DNA of 64,000 nt from Bacillota bacterium (lineage in GTDB: Bacteria; Bacillota; Clostridia; Christensenellales; Aristaeellaceae): the NCBI GenBank assembly GCA_023416585.1, contig JAEZHM010000081.1:124001-188000 (forward strand), read 5' to 3'. The notes beneath the pieces are model-generated. The model was given only the letters and a program-made list of their open reading frames with translations, did no database searches and was not told where the DNA came from. The position numbers and the translations under genes were made by a program. Below, in pieces: positions 42,450-51,789 of this stretch. Numbering within the stretch: position 1 is the stretch's first letter; every line of letters begins with the position of its first letter.

Positions 42450-43988
42450 ATGAAAAAACTATTGGCGCTCGTCCTGGTATTGGCAATGGCGATGGGCTAT
42501 ACTGCCGTAAGCGCTGTTGCCCAATCGGCAGAACCTGTCAAAATCTCCCTGTATTACTCCGACAATGCAACCCTGCCCTTCAAAGAGGACTGGCTTACCA
42601 TTCAGGAGATCGAGAAGCGCTTCAATGTGGATCTCACCTTCGAGCCAATCCCCATCGCCGACTACGCCACCAAGGTGGGCCTGGCGTTGACGACCGGCAC
42701 CGATGCGCCCGACGTGATCCTCTATCAGTCCACCAAGGGAGAGAATGCCTCCCTGGCATTAAACGGCGCTATCGTACCCATCAGTGATTACTCCGATTGG
42801 ACGCCTAACTTCAACGCCCGCGTGGAAGAGTTTGGCCTGCAGGCGGATGTGAACACCCTGAAGCTGGGTGACGGCAAACGGTACTATCTGCCGTCTTTGT
42901 ATGACATCCCCTTCTATGACGGCGGCCTCATCCTGCGGGATGATTACCTGACGAAAAAGGGACTGAGCGCTCCCAAGACGTACGACGACCTGTATGCTAT
43001 TCTCAAGGCCTACAAGGCGGATAACCCCGATTCCTATCCGCTTACCATACTAGCCGGCCCCCGCGTGCTGTACCGCATGACCATGCCCGCCTTTGGCGTA
43101 AGCTTAGGCAAGAACGGCGCATCCGGCACCAACGTTTTGAGCTGGGACTACACAAACAAGACTTACTTCCCGGGCGCCATCAGCGACCAGTTCAAGGCGT
43201 ACATCACCTTCTTTGCCAAGCTGTATGCGGAAGGCCTGCTGGATCCCGAAATGGCCGACCCCATCAACGGCGAAGTGTGGGCTCAGAAGATGGCTACCGG
43301 CAAAGCCATGGCCACCTATGCCTACTATGACCAGATCGGCGGCGTGAAAGGCTCCTCCGAGATCGAGGGTTTCAGCCTGCAGATGTATCCTGCTTTGGCA
43401 GGCCCCGCCGGCGCGCACCATCAGCCCAAGAGCCGCACAGGCTCCGGCGTCCTGTTCCCCACCGCTACTTCCAAGCGTGCCGACTTTGAGCAGGTGGTCC
43501 GTGCCATCGACCAATGCTTCTTCTCCGAGGAAGCGGCCAAGATCTGGTGCCTGGGCGTGGAAGGCACGACTTACACCGAAGAAAACGGCGTGGTCACCTA
43601 TACTGACGAACTGCGCAACTCTCCCAGCGGCGTATACAAGACCATGCAGGTGGAATACGGCTGCGGCTCAGACGTTACCCAGATGGTGTGGTACAACGCC
43701 CGTGAAATGACCAAGTACGACGAAAACTACTCCAGGATCAACGCGGAAGTAGCTGCCATGGGTGATGTGATCCAGCCCATTCCGCCATCCCCGTTGTTTG
43801 ACGACATGAAAGCCGAGGAAGCCGGCCTTATGCAGACCGCCCTTTTCAATTCCTTTGACGTTTGGGCGGATGCTTTCCTGACTGGCAAAAAATCGGTAGA
43901 TACCGATTGGGATGCGTATGTGTCCGAAATGAAGGGCCTGCAGATCGAGGAATTCTGCAAGCTGTACAACGACAATATGCGCAAGTAA
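42450..43988 (+). CDS. Extracellular binding protein of LplB/LplC-type ABC importer
   Basis: 512 residues, the larger size of LipO-like binding proteins. The signal peptide MKKLLALVLVLAMAMGYTAVSAVAQS has no lipobox cysteine. AVNLTFEPIPIADYATKVGLALTTGTDAPDVIL-like and KRYYLPSLYDIPFYDGGLILRDDYL segments match this group. AAAGGAGG precedes the ATG. Such proteins bind complex oligosaccharides; ligand unknown. A 15-bp hairpin separates it from the permease genes. Codon use here is markedly GC-ending compared with neighbours, suggesting high expression. Confidence 0.94.
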   Translation: MKKLLALVLVLAMAMGYTAVSAVAQSAEPVKISLYYSDNATLPFKEDWLTIQEIEKRFNVDLTFEPIPIADYATKVGLALTTGTDAPDVILYQSTKGENASLALNGAIVPISDYSDWTPNFNARVEEFGLQADVNTLKLGDGKRYYLPSLYDIPFYDGGLILRDDYLTKKGLSAPKTYDDLYAILKAYKADNPDSYPLTILAGPRVLYRMTMPAFGVSLGKNGASGTNVLSWDYTNKTYFPGAISDQFKAYITFFAKLYAEGLLDPEMADPINGEVWAQKMATGKAMATYAYYDQIGGVKGSSEIEGFSLQMYPALAGPAGAHHQPKSRTGSGVLFPTATSKRADFEQVVRAIDQCFFSEEAAKIWCLGVEGTTYTEENGVVTYTDELRNSPSGVYKTMQVEYGCGSDVTQMVWYNAREMTKYDENYSRINAEVAAMGDVIQPIPPSPLFDDMKAEEAGLMQTALFNSFDVWADAFLTGKKSVDTDWDAYVSEMKGLQIEEFCKLYNDNMRK

Positions 43989-44008
43989 TCCATTGATGAT
44001 TTGAAAAA

Positions 44009-44044
44009 GTGGGCCGCACCATGCCCTTCCATGGTGCGGCCCAC
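44009..44044 (+). other. Perfect 15-bp stem-loop between binding-protein and permease genes
   Basis: 44009-44023 pairs perfectly with 44030-44044 around a six-base loop, 20 bases after the stop codon. There is no T run, so stabilisation or partial termination is likely. Confidence 0.8.
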
Positions 44045-44070
44045 GCTGTTGATGCGAGGAGTTGAAGCAG

Positions 44071-45042
44071 TTGGCGCGAAGCGGCAACACCGGCCGGGAG
44101 GTAAAACGGGCGTACAAGGAGCCTATGGGCCGGCATTTTTTAAAATACCGGCAGCTGTACGCCATGTTGTTCCTGCCGGTTGTTTACTTTATTTTGTTCA
44201 AGTATGTACCCATGTTTGGCAACATTCTTGCTTTCCGGCGCTACCGCCCCGGTATGAGTCCCTTTGGCGTATCCTGGGCGGAGCCGGTCACGCGTTATTT
44301 TCAACTGTTCATGCGGGATAGGGCCTTCTGGCAGGCGTTCCAAAACACGCTGGTTCTTTCCCTCACCAATCTGGTGATCAATTTTCCCATTCCCATCATT
44401 TTTGCCGTACTGCTCAATGAAGTGCGCAGCTTGCGCTTCAAGAAGCTGGTGCAGACGGTTTCCTACATGCCCCGCTTCATATCCACAGTAGTTGTTGTTG
44501 CTATCATGGGGGAGCTGTTATCCCCAAGCAGCGGCATCATCAATTTGTTTTTGAAAAATACATTCGGCATGCAGCCCATATACTTCATGAACGAGCCTCA
44601 ATACTTTCGCTTTTTGTATGTGTTTTCTGATACATGGCAGTTTACTGGCTGGACGGCCATCATTTATCTGGCAGCCATCACGGGCATCAACAGCGACTTG
44701 TTTGAAGCTGCCACCATCGACGGTGCGAACCGATTGCAGCAGATCATATATGTGACCATTCCTTCCATCCTGCCCACCATTATGGTGATGCTGATCCTCA
44801 ATGTAGGCCGCCTTTTAAGCCTTGGCTTTGAAAAGGTGCTGCTCATGTATACGCCCTCCAACTCAGGCGTCAGCGACATTCTCGATACGCTTGTATACCG
44901 CACGGGCCTTGGCGGCCTTACCGGGCAAAACAATTATTCCTATGCCACCGCCATAGGCTTGTTCAGCGGCGTGATCGGCGTGGTGCTTGTAGTTAGCGCC
45001 AACGCCATGAGCAGAAAGCTTACCGGCGACAGCATTTATTAA
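44071..45042 (+). CDS. ABC transporter permease, LplB type
   Basis: 323 residues with six expected membrane segments. Family traits are YAMLFLPVVYFILFKYVPMFGNILAFRRYRPG near the N-terminus and the EAA loop FEAATIDGANRLQQIIYVTIPSILPTI. TTG at 44071 is taken as start since GAGGAG is nine bases away; TTG 44062 abuts the site. Partner of the LplC-type gene 14 bases downstream and of the binding protein upstream. No ATPase gene. Confidence 0.94.
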   Translation: MARSGNTGREVKRAYKEPMGRHFLKYRQLYAMLFLPVVYFILFKYVPMFGNILAFRRYRPGMSPFGVSWAEPVTRYFQLFMRDRAFWQAFQNTLVLSLTNLVINFPIPIIFAVLLNEVRSLRFKKLVQTVSYMPRFISTVVVVAIMGELLSPSSGIINLFLKNTFGMQPIYFMNEPQYFRFLYVFSDTWQFTGWTAIIYLAAITGINSDLFEAATIDGANRLQQIIYVTIPSILPTIMVMLILNVGRLLSLGFEKVLLMYTPSNSGVSDILDTLVYRTGLGGLTGQNNYSYATAIGLFSGVIGVVLVVSANAMSRKLTGDSIY

Positions 45043-45056
45043 GGAGGTGCGTCTTG

Positions 45057-45923
45057 ATGCGTGACCGCTCCCCAAGCAGCGTTGTTATGGATGCACTGAT
45101 TTATATCGTCATGACGTTAGTGCTGCTTACATGCCTTTTACCGTTTGTGTATATGTTCGCCCTCTCATTTTCCGACCCCAGAGAGATCATAAACAACCGG
45201 GTATTTTTATGGCCGGTGGGAATCACATTTGACGCCTACAAACAAATCTTTACCTATCCCAACTTTTTCAGGGCTTACGGGAACACCGTATTTTATACGG
45301 CCGGGGGTACTGCCATCGCCCTGACCATGACATCCCTGTTTGCCTACCCGCTTTCAAAAACCTTCCTGCGGGGGCAGAAGTTATTGATGAAGATGGTCAT
45401 CGTCTCCATGTTTTTTTCCGGCGGGCTGATTCCCAATTTCCTGCTGGTTTCCAATCTTAACTTAAGGGGCACGATTTGGTCTATGCTGGTGCCCTTTGCC
45501 ATCAGCCAGTTCAACCTGATCATACTTACGAATTTTTTCAAGACTATACCGGGGGAGATCGAGGAAGCTGCCCTGATTGACGGGCTTGGATACTTTCGAA
45601 TCCTGATCACGATTGTGATTCCGCTATCCACCGCAGCCTTGGCCACGGTAGGCCTATATACTGCCGTCTTCTTCTGGAACGACTGGTTCAACGGCTTGAT
45701 TTATCTGAACTCCAGCCAGTTTCCGGTGATGCTGTTCCTTCGCAATATCGTCAACGGCACCTCCATGCTCGGGGAAGCGGCAGGATCTGCGGACAAGGCC
45801 ACCATCGCCATCTCTATCAAATCCGCCGTTATCATCACCTCCACGCTGCCCATTATTATCCTCTATCCATTTTTGCAGCGTTACTTTGTAAAAGGGCTGA
45901 CGGTGGGTTCAGTGAAGGGGTGA
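45057..45923 (+). CDS. ABC transporter permease, LplC type
   Basis: 288 residues, six expected segments, EAA loop EEAALIDGLGYFRILITIVIPLSTAALATVGLYTAVFFWNDWFNG and the C-terminal YFVKGLTVGSVKG typical of LplC/YtcP. The ATG at 45057 follows AAGGAGG by nine bases; that site overlaps the lplB-type stop codon. Convergent with the RpiR-family gene, which ends two bases away. Confidence 0.94.
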   Translation: MRDRSPSSVVMDALIYIVMTLVLLTCLLPFVYMFALSFSDPREIINNRVFLWPVGITFDAYKQIFTYPNFFRAYGNTVFYTAGGTAIALTMTSLFAYPLSKTFLRGQKLLMKMVIVSMFFSGGLIPNFLLVSNLNLRGTIWSMLVPFAISQFNLIILTNFFKTIPGEIEEAALIDGLGYFRILITIVIPLSTAALATVGLYTAVFFWNDWFNGLIYLNSSQFPVMLFLRNIVNGTSMLGEAAGSADKATIAISIKSAVIITSTLPIIILYPFLQRYFVKGLTVGSVKG

Positions 45924-45925
45924 CC

Positions 45926-46792
45926 CTAATTGTCAACCTTGTGGGTAATGCAGCTGTTATAGCTGTTTTCGAGCGATGCCTTTACACGGTTGTAATCCAG
46001 ATGGGCAATGGTGGAATACAGCACATCGATCACCACCATTTGTGCGATGCGGCTGCTCATGGCGCCGCTGCGCCTGTAAACCTCGGGGCAGGAAGTGAAC
46101 AAGGTAAAATCAGCATGCTTTAAAAGGGGCATTTTCCCGTATTTGGTGATGGTTATGATCGTTGCGCCCCGCTCCTTTGCGATTTGAAGCGCTTCCAGAA
46201 CTTCGCTTGTGCGGCCTGAATTGGATATGAACATGGCAACATCCTTGTCTGTAAGGTTGGCGGCATAGGTGAGCTGAATGTGGTTGTCCCTGCAAAAGAC
46301 CACATTCTTACCGATACGCAAAAGTTTGTCATATAAATCTTCTGCCACGATGGCCGAGGCGCCCACGCCGAAAATTTTCACCGACTTCGCCTGTAGAATC
46401 TTTCTGGCGGTGGTCTTCACAAGCTCCGGATCCATGAGCTTTAAAGTATCGTTGATGGCTTGGATGCTGCTGGAGCGGACCGTTTCCACCATCTGCTCCA
46501 TATTGCTGTGGCCTGTAATATCCGCGTACAGCGGCTCCGCAGCTTTCCCGTCATGATTTTTCGCGTTCATCTCCAAAAAGAGCTGCTTTTTGAGGCCCTT
46601 CAGCCCGTCAAAGCCCATGGTTTTGCAAAAACGGACCCAAGCTACCTGGCTTGCGCCCGATTCCGCCGCAAGGCTGGCAATGGGCATATGGAACACGCTT
46701 TCCACATGATTCAGGAAATAGGAGGCAGCCTTTTGTTCCGCCTTGCTCAGTCCCTCATACATGCTGCGGGTACGAATCTCCAGGTTTGTCAT
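45926..46792 (-). CDS. RpiR/MurR-family transcriptional regulator
   Basis: 288 residues: N-terminal HTH_6 (LEIRTRSMYEGLSKAEQKAASYFLNHVE...SGASQVAWVRFCKTMGFDGLKGLKKQL) and a C-terminal SIS sugar-phosphate domain (IFGVGASAIVAEDLYDKLLRIG, ISNSGRTSEVLEALQIAKERGATIITIT). The ATG at 46792 has AGGAGG six bases upstream. It follows the AnmK gene by 13 bases on the same transcript. AnmK makes MurNAc-6-phosphate, the effector of MurR in enterobacteria, so a MurR-like role is reasonable. A symmetric site at 47999-48015 is its candidate operator. Confidence 0.93.
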   Translation of the reverse strand: MTNLEIRTRSMYEGLSKAEQKAASYFLNHVESVFHMPIASLAAESGASQVAWVRFCKTMGFDGLKGLKKQLFLEMNAKNHDGKAAEPLYADITGHSNMEQMVETVRSSSIQAINDTLKLMDPELVKTTARKILQAKSVKIFGVGASAIVAEDLYDKLLRIGKNVVFCRDNHIQLTYAANLTDKDVAMFISNSGRTSEVLEALQIAKERGATIITITKYGKMPLLKHADFTLFTSCPEVYRRSGAMSSRIAQMVVIDVLYSTIAHLDYNRVKASLENSYNSCITHKVDN

Positions 46793-46805
46793 AAAGCGCC
46801 TCCTG

Positions 46806-47984
46806 TTAAAAGCTGATTTTTCCAAGTATGGCAGGATGGCCGGCCCCCGTGGCCGCGGGTACATTGCTGCTATTGAAATGCAGCGTCTCGTTGGCCAGTA
46901 TGGCAAAGGCAATGGCCTCCTTGGCATTGCTGTCAAGGCCAAGATCCTCGTTGCGCATAACTTCCATTCTGGGAAGGCAATCGGCAATATGACGCATCAA
47001 TATGGGATTCATGCTGCCGCCGCCACCTACGATCAGGCGCTCAGGCATCGGCTTACAAAAGCGCTCGATTCCCACCCGAATGGTTTCCGCCGTGAACCTT
47101 GTTGCTGTAGCCAGTATGTCGTATAGGGTAATGCCAAGTGCCTGTCCCTTTTGGACAAGAGCGTCCACATAAGCTTTTCCGTACACCTCCCGCCCGGTGG
47201 ATTTGGGTGGGGTCTCCTTCAGGTATGGATCTTCCAGCATGTGATGAAGCAGTTCCCGGGAAACGGACCCGGACTTTGCAAGGCGGCCATCCTCGTCAAA
47301 GCGCTGCACACCATTTGTAATGCGGGAAGCTAATTCGTCCATCACCATATTGCCAGGCCCGGTATCAAAGGCGTATGTATCATTGAGGCTTCCACCCTTG
47401 GGCAGAACAGTGATGTTGCCGATACCGCCTATGTTTTGCAGCGCTACGGTCCTGTCCTCCATGCGGTAGAGCAAGTATTCCGTGTAGGGTACAAGCGGCG
47501 CGCCCTGGCCGCCGGCTGCCATGTCACGCACCCGAAAATCGCTTACCACCATGCAATTGATGGCTTCGGAGATCAGTGATGGCTCACCCATCTGCAGCGT
47601 GCCGCGGACGGGGTAACCCAGGTAATCTGAGTAAGCCGGCGCATGATACAGTGTATGACCATGGCTGCCCACAAAGCTGATATCTTCCGGGCTAACATTC
47701 GCCGCCTCGCAGGCTTTCAGGCATGCATCTAAAGATAACCTGCCCAGCAGAAAATGCATGGCGCAAACTTCTCTGGTACCGCCAGTTTCCCCGCCGGCAA
47801 GCTTTAAAAGGCGGCTTCGAACCGCGTCTTCATAAGGCAGGGTGATGAAGGCCTTCAATTTCACCTTTGTGGATAGCCCATGACCTGAAATTTCCACTAC
47901 CGCGGCATCCATGCCGTCGCCGGAGGTGCCGCTCATCAGGCCAATAGCAAGTGCAGGATCTGGAATCTGTCCTATATGTTTCAT
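46806..47984 (-). CDS. anmK: Anhydro-N-acetylmuramic acid kinase
   Basis: 392 residues with the AnmK phosphate-binding loop GLMSGTSGDGMDAAVVEISG at the start, FVGSHGHTLYH, GGQGAPLVPYTEYLLYR, NIGGIGNITVL and FDTGPGNMVMDELA. The enzyme opens 1,6-anhydroMurNAc and phosphorylates it to MurNAc-6-P in peptidoglycan recycling. GGAG lies upstream of the ATG. Next steps (MurQ etherase) are not in the window. Co-transcribed with the RpiR regulator and divergent from NagZ. Confidence 0.96.
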   Translation of the reverse strand: MKHIGQIPDPALAIGLMSGTSGDGMDAAVVEISGHGLSTKVKLKAFITLPYEDAVRSRLLKLAGGETGGTREVCAMHFLLGRLSLDACLKACEAANVSPEDISFVGSHGHTLYHAPAYSDYLGYPVRGTLQMGEPSLISEAINCMVVSDFRVRDMAAGGQGAPLVPYTEYLLYRMEDRTVALQNIGGIGNITVLPKGGSLNDTYAFDTGPGNMVMDELASRITNGVQRFDEDGRLAKSGSVSRELLHHMLEDPYLKETPPKSTGREVYGKAYVDALVQKGQALGITLYDILATATRFTAETIRVGIERFCKPMPERLIVGGGGSMNPILMRHIADCLPRMEVMRNEDLGLDSNAKEAIAFAILANETLHFNSSNVPAATGAGHPAILGKISF

Positions 47985-47998
47985 AAATACGTCTCCAA

Positions 47999-48052
47999 AT
48001 GAAAGTTTATTTCATCTTCCTTCAATGTACCGTCTATTGATATGGTTGTCAA
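47999..48052 (-). promoter_or_regulatory. anmK promoter with RpiR-type operator
   Basis: Minus-strand TTGACA (48047-48052) and TACATT (48024-48029) are 17 bases apart. Immediately downstream is ATGAAA-N5-TTTCAT (47999-48015), the usual form of RpiR-family operators, covering the start region. The site also lies upstream of nagZ and could control both directions. Confidence 0.65.
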
Positions 48053-48083
48053 GTGTTTTAAGAATTGGATAGGAGTTGGGTTT

Positions 48084-49637
48084 TTGGAAAAGTTGACATC
48101 TTTGCAGAAAATAGGCCAGCGGTTTGCGGCCGGGTTCCCATCCTATGAGATCAGCGATGATTTTGTGCGCCTGGTGAAGGAATACAAGATCGGCAATGTA
48201 ATCCTGTTCAAGGAAAACATCAAAAGCAAGGAGCAGCTTTCATCGCTGTGCATTCAGCTGCAGGCGCTTATTCAAAGGGAGACAGGGCATCCTGCATTCA
48301 TCGCCATCGATCAGGAAGGTGGCGTAGTATCACGCCTTTCAAGCGATGCTGCCGTGATCCCAAGCGCTATGGCCATCGCCGCCACGGGCAATGATCAAAA
48401 TGCATATGAGGCCGGGCAAATTACAGGCCTTGAGCTTATGGCCATGGGTGTAAACATGAACCTTGCACCGGATATGGACGTCAATTCCAATCCCCGCAAC
48501 CCGGTGATCGGTGTGCGCAGCTACGGCGATACGGAAGAAGCAGTCAGCAGCTTTGGCACTCAAATGATCCGGGGCCTTCGGGACGCCGGCATACTATGTA
48601 CAGCCAAGCATTTTCCAGGTCATGGCGATACAGCGGTGGACTCGCATCTTGGGCTGCCCTGTGTGGTTAAAACGCTGGAAGAGCTGGAGGCTTGCGAACT
48701 GAAGCCGTTCCGGGCTGCCATACAGTCAGGGGTATCCGCTGTCATGACATCCCATATCCTGTTTCCAAGGCTGGAGCCTGACGGGCTGCCCGCTACCATG
48801 TCACGTAACATCATTACGGATCTTTTGAAAAAAGAACTGGGATTTACGGGGCTGATACTAAGCGACTGCATGATGATGAACGCCATTCAGGGGCACTTTG
48901 GCACCGTGAATGGCTGCCTGATGGCTGCAAAAGCCGGAGTAGATTTGATTTTCATCTCCCATAGCTGTGATCTTGCTGGAGAGGCGGCACACGCCATGCT
49001 GGAAGCGTATGAAAATGGCAAACTTGACAGGGACGAGATGGACGCATCCGTTCAAAAGATGCTTCAATTCAAGGAAGATTTGATGAAAAGGACTGTGCCT
49101 GATCTTCAGGTGGTCGGCTGCCAAGCGCACAGGGAAGCCGTATCCCGCATGATGGCGGAGGCGGTTACCGAGGTGAACGTGCCTCCTGCCGGCAGGCCGG
49201 TGCTGGGAGCTTCACCCCTTTTCCTGGGCTGCTATCCCTTCCGCCCCACCATTGCATCCAATCCGGAGGACCAGGGGATCAGCTTCCCGAGGTTCATGGC
49301 CGAAAAGATGGGCGGGGATTTACTTATGACATCCATCGATCCTATTGAGGCGGAAATTGAGGCAGCCGTCAAAACAGCTTCAGGTCATACCTGCCTGGTG
49401 GTAGGCACCTACAACGGCCACTTAAAGCCGGGCCAGATCGCGCTGGTGAAAGCCTTATGCCTGACAGGCATCCCCACCGTCTGCGTGGCGCTTCGCAACC
49501 CCTATGATTTAAAGGACCTTCCCCCGGAGATATATATGCTTGCCACCTATGCATACGACAACCTCAGTATGAACGCTGTAGCTAACGTACTGTCTTTGAA
49601 GGCGAAAGCACCGGGCAGGCTGCCGGTAAAGCTTTAA
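48084..49637 (+). CDS. nagZ: Beta-N-acetylglucosaminidase NagZ-type, GH3
   Basis: 517 residues. The TTG at 48084 is favoured: GGAG lies eight bases upstream and the protein then starts MEKLTSLQKIGQRFAAGFPS. GH3 features are AIDQEGGVVSRL, the NagZ-specific KHFPGHGDTAVDSHLGLP loop with the His-Asp acid/base pair, and LILSDCMMMNAI containing the nucleophile Asp. A C-terminal domain of about 170 residues follows, as in Gram-positive NagZ. No signal peptide is apparent, so it should split GlcNAc-MurNAc muropeptides inside the cell, feeding AnmK encoded divergently. Confidence 0.94.
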   Translation: MEKLTSLQKIGQRFAAGFPSYEISDDFVRLVKEYKIGNVILFKENIKSKEQLSSLCIQLQALIQRETGHPAFIAIDQEGGVVSRLSSDAAVIPSAMAIAATGNDQNAYEAGQITGLELMAMGVNMNLAPDMDVNSNPRNPVIGVRSYGDTEEAVSSFGTQMIRGLRDAGILCTAKHFPGHGDTAVDSHLGLPCVVKTLEELEACELKPFRAAIQSGVSAVMTSHILFPRLEPDGLPATMSRNIITDLLKKELGFTGLILSDCMMMNAIQGHFGTVNGCLMAAKAGVDLIFISHSCDLAGEAAHAMLEAYENGKLDRDEMDASVQKMLQFKEDLMKRTVPDLQVVGCQAHREAVSRMMAEAVTEVNVPPAGRPVLGASPLFLGCYPFRPTIASNPEDQGISFPRFMAEKMGGDLLMTSIDPIEAEIEAAVKTASGHTCLVVGTYNGHLKPGQIALVKALCLTGIPTVCVALRNPYDLKDLPPEIYMLATYAYDNLSMNAVANVLSLKAKAPGRLPVKL

Positions 49638-49653
49638 AGGCAGGGATAAGGCA

Positions 49654-49697
49654 CGTCATCATGAAGAACGCAATCCTTCACGCAGTGAGGGATGACA
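49654..49697. repeat. Possible short interspersed repeat or structured remnant
   Basis: GTCATC (49655-49660) and GATGAC (49691-49696) flank a segment with CCTTCACGCAGTGAGG. It resembles the widespread intergenic GTCATCCTGAGCGAAGTGAAGGAT class, recalled from memory. A further 7-bp hairpin (49708-49714 with 49722-49728) follows. Confidence 0.35.
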
Positions 49698-49769
49698 GTT
49701 GCGGAGTTGGACTCGCTTTCAGAGTCCATTCTCATCGATGTATCATGTTTTTGTTGCCATTAATAGATT

Positions 49770-49806
49770 GAAACGAGGCGCGGCCAATTTAGCCGCGCTT
49801 CGTTTC
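49770..49806. terminator. Bidirectional terminator between nagZ and XRE regulator
   Basis: A 15-bp stem with one G-U pair (49770-49784 with 49792-49806) and a seven-base AT loop lies between convergent genes. T runs are weak on both strands. Confidence 0.7.
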
Positions 49807-49828
49807 ATATATACAAGTCTATATGCTG

Positions 49829-50593
49829 TCAATTTAGAAAAGACGCTATCTTGTTAAGTATGGCCGGGAAATCTTGAACATCATCTTCACATACGCCAAG
49901 TGCAATGGTCTTTTGACTTTGGCTCACCAATCTTTGCGATTCTTGAATAGCATCAATCTTTTCTTTAAGAACGGACAGTATAACGCCTATAGACTTTTTT
50001 AGGGTCTCAACATATGTTTGTCCTTCTGCCAATTCAACGCGAAGCATTTCACGGCTTTCCCAAACATGAGGCAGTGTTCGGGCAAGGTCCATCGCTTTTT
50101 TTAGATCACCGGCACGCTTATACAGGAAGCAGAGATTCGCCCTAACTGTGCTTCTGATTTTTTCGCTTGTACTGTTTTCCAATACGCGCTCGGACAAGGC
50201 AATGGCTTCTTTCGTATCGTTAGGGTTGGAGAAAGAAAGCGCTAAAGCAAGTTCCGAAATAAGTCCATAATGGTTTGGAAAGGTTTTTACAGCATGCCTT
50301 AAAAGCTCAACAGCTTCATCGTACTTGTTTTCAGCCTCATCATCGTGTACACGCTGGAATATATCATTCAGCCGTTCCTGATTTCGTATATCATTCATGC
50401 CCATTAATTCATCAATGGATACATTAAAAAAGTTGGCAAGGCCCGGCAGCAGCGTGATATCAGGAAAACACTCACCCCGCTCCCATTTGCTGACGGCCTG
50501 GAAACTGACATCCAAAAAGCCGGCAAGTTCCTCCTGTGTCAAGCCTTTAATATTCCTCAATTGCTTCAGCTTTTCAGCAATGGCAATATTCAT
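49829..50593 (-). CDS. XRE-family helix-turn-helix regulator with TPR-like C-terminus
   Basis: 254 residues from the ATG at 50593, which has GGAGGT seven bases upstream. The first 65 residues are an XRE helix-turn-helix (EKLKQLRNIKGLTQEELAGFLDVSFQAVSKWERGECFPDITLLPGLANFFNVSIDELMG). The rest is helical with TPR-like pairs (YDEAVELLRHAVKTFPNHYGLISELALALS). Such proteins often respond to a peptide or a small molecule, but no partner is evident. Divergent from the S66 peptidase gene, which may be its target. Confidence 0.9.
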   Translation of the reverse strand: MNIAIAEKLKQLRNIKGLTQEELAGFLDVSFQAVSKWERGECFPDITLLPGLANFFNVSIDELMGMNDIRNQERLNDIFQRVHDDEAENKYDEAVELLRHAVKTFPNHYGLISELALALSFSNPNDTKEAIALSERVLENSTSEKIRSTVRANLCFLYKRAGDLKKAMDLARTLPHVWESREMLRVELAEGQTYVETLKKSIGVILSVLKEKIDAIQESQRLVSQSQKTIALGVCEDDVQDFPAILNKIASFLN

Positions 50594-50819
50594 TGACGGC
50601 ACCTCCCCATATTGTTTGGACGATGGACCCATTATAACAAGGCGGAAGCAACAATCAATAACTAAGTGCTTGAGAAATATTCGACTGCTGGTAGAATTCT
50701 TCACCAGACTACACGCTTGACTCAGACGGCGTAAATTTGTAAGATATGAAAGGAACCTTGATGGCATTGACCCGCTGGATATGGTCTTTTCAAGCATATA
50801 ACACGAAGGAGGAAGAACA

Positions 50820-51707
50820 ATGATTGCAGATAGATTGCGCGAAGGTGACGTGATAGGGATCATCTGCCTGAGCCATATTGCGGGGGAAGACTACAAGCAA
50901 ATTGTGAAGGGAATCGGGGAACTGGGCTTTCGGGTAAAGCTCGGTGCCAACATATACAAAAACACGCACGGATACCTGGCAAGCGAGCAGGAACGGGCTG
51001 ACGATTTGAACAATATGGTGAACGATAATGAAGTGAAGATGATCCTGTTTGGTGGCGGATGGGGCGCAAATGAGATCCTGCCGCTGATCGAATATGAAAA
51101 CATCGCCCGCCACCCGAAGCTGTTCTCTAGCTACAGCGACGGCACAAGCATATTGAACGCCATTTATGCCAAAACAGGTCTGGTCACATATTACGGCCTG
51201 GGTGCCGGCGAGTTTCGCGATTTGAAGCATTATGATTTCATGCAGTTCGCAAAGAATTTCATACACGGGAACAAGGCGGACGGCTTATGCGGAAACGGGG
51301 AGTGGAGGACTATACACTCCGGCGCTTGCGAAGGCATTTTGATAGGCGGATATACGATAAATTTTGCATGGCTGCTGGGCGGTGATTATTTCAAGTTCGG
51401 CGCCGGGCAGAAATACATCTTGTTTATCGAAGATTTTGAAAAATACAGCGAAGTGGTAGCGGTCAGCGCGTATCTTTCACACATTGAGCAAAGCCCATTT
51501 ATCCGCAATGTCAGCGGTCTGGTTTTCGGGCATTACTCCAACGATGTTCCGGAAAATCTGGTAAACCGTCTTGCGCGCTTCGGTAAGAAATATGATATCC
51601 CTATTGTCTATACAGATGACTTCGGGCATTACACAAGGCACTCGATTCTGCCTATAGGTATTCCGGCACACCTTGATGCCGATAAGCAAGAACTGCAATT
51701 TATATAG
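50820..51707 (+). CDS. S66-family peptidase (L,D-carboxypeptidase / MccF-like)
   Basis: 295 residues, start ATG with GAAGGAGGAAG upstream. The S66 fold is visible: DVIGIICLSH at the N-terminus, FGGGWGANEILPLIEY, the nucleophile Ser106 in SSYSDGTSIL, FIEDFE with the Glu, and FGHYTRHSILPIG with the His. Members trim the D-Ala from muramyl tetrapeptides or cleave microcin C. The loop before the nucleophile differs from the common RGGYG...GYSD form (here GGGWG and SYSD). Together with NagZ and AnmK it suggests cell-wall recycling, although an immunity role is possible. Confidence 0.9.
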   Translation: MIADRLREGDVIGIICLSHIAGEDYKQIVKGIGELGFRVKLGANIYKNTHGYLASEQERADDLNNMVNDNEVKMILFGGGWGANEILPLIEYENIARHPKLFSSYSDGTSILNAIYAKTGLVTYYGLGAGEFRDLKHYDFMQFAKNFIHGNKADGLCGNGEWRTIHSGACEGILIGGYTINFAWLLGGDYFKFGAGQKYILFIEDFEKYSEVVAVSAYLSHIEQSPFIRNVSGLVFGHYSNDVPENLVNRLARFGKKYDIPIVYTDDFGHYTRHSILPIGIPAHLDADKQELQFI

Positions 51708-51755
51708 ATAGATGAGTTTTAATCAGTTCTCTCATAAGTCAGCTATAAGCCTGTC

Positions 51756-51783
51756 TTGACATAAGGAGATTGCGTGATATAAT
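51756..51783 (+). promoter_or_regulatory. Consensus promoter of T-box/gltX transcript
   Basis: TTGACA (51756-51761) and TATAAT (51778-51783), both perfect, spaced 16 bases. The start would be near 51790. Confidence 0.85.
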
Positions 51784-51789
51784 CAGTGC

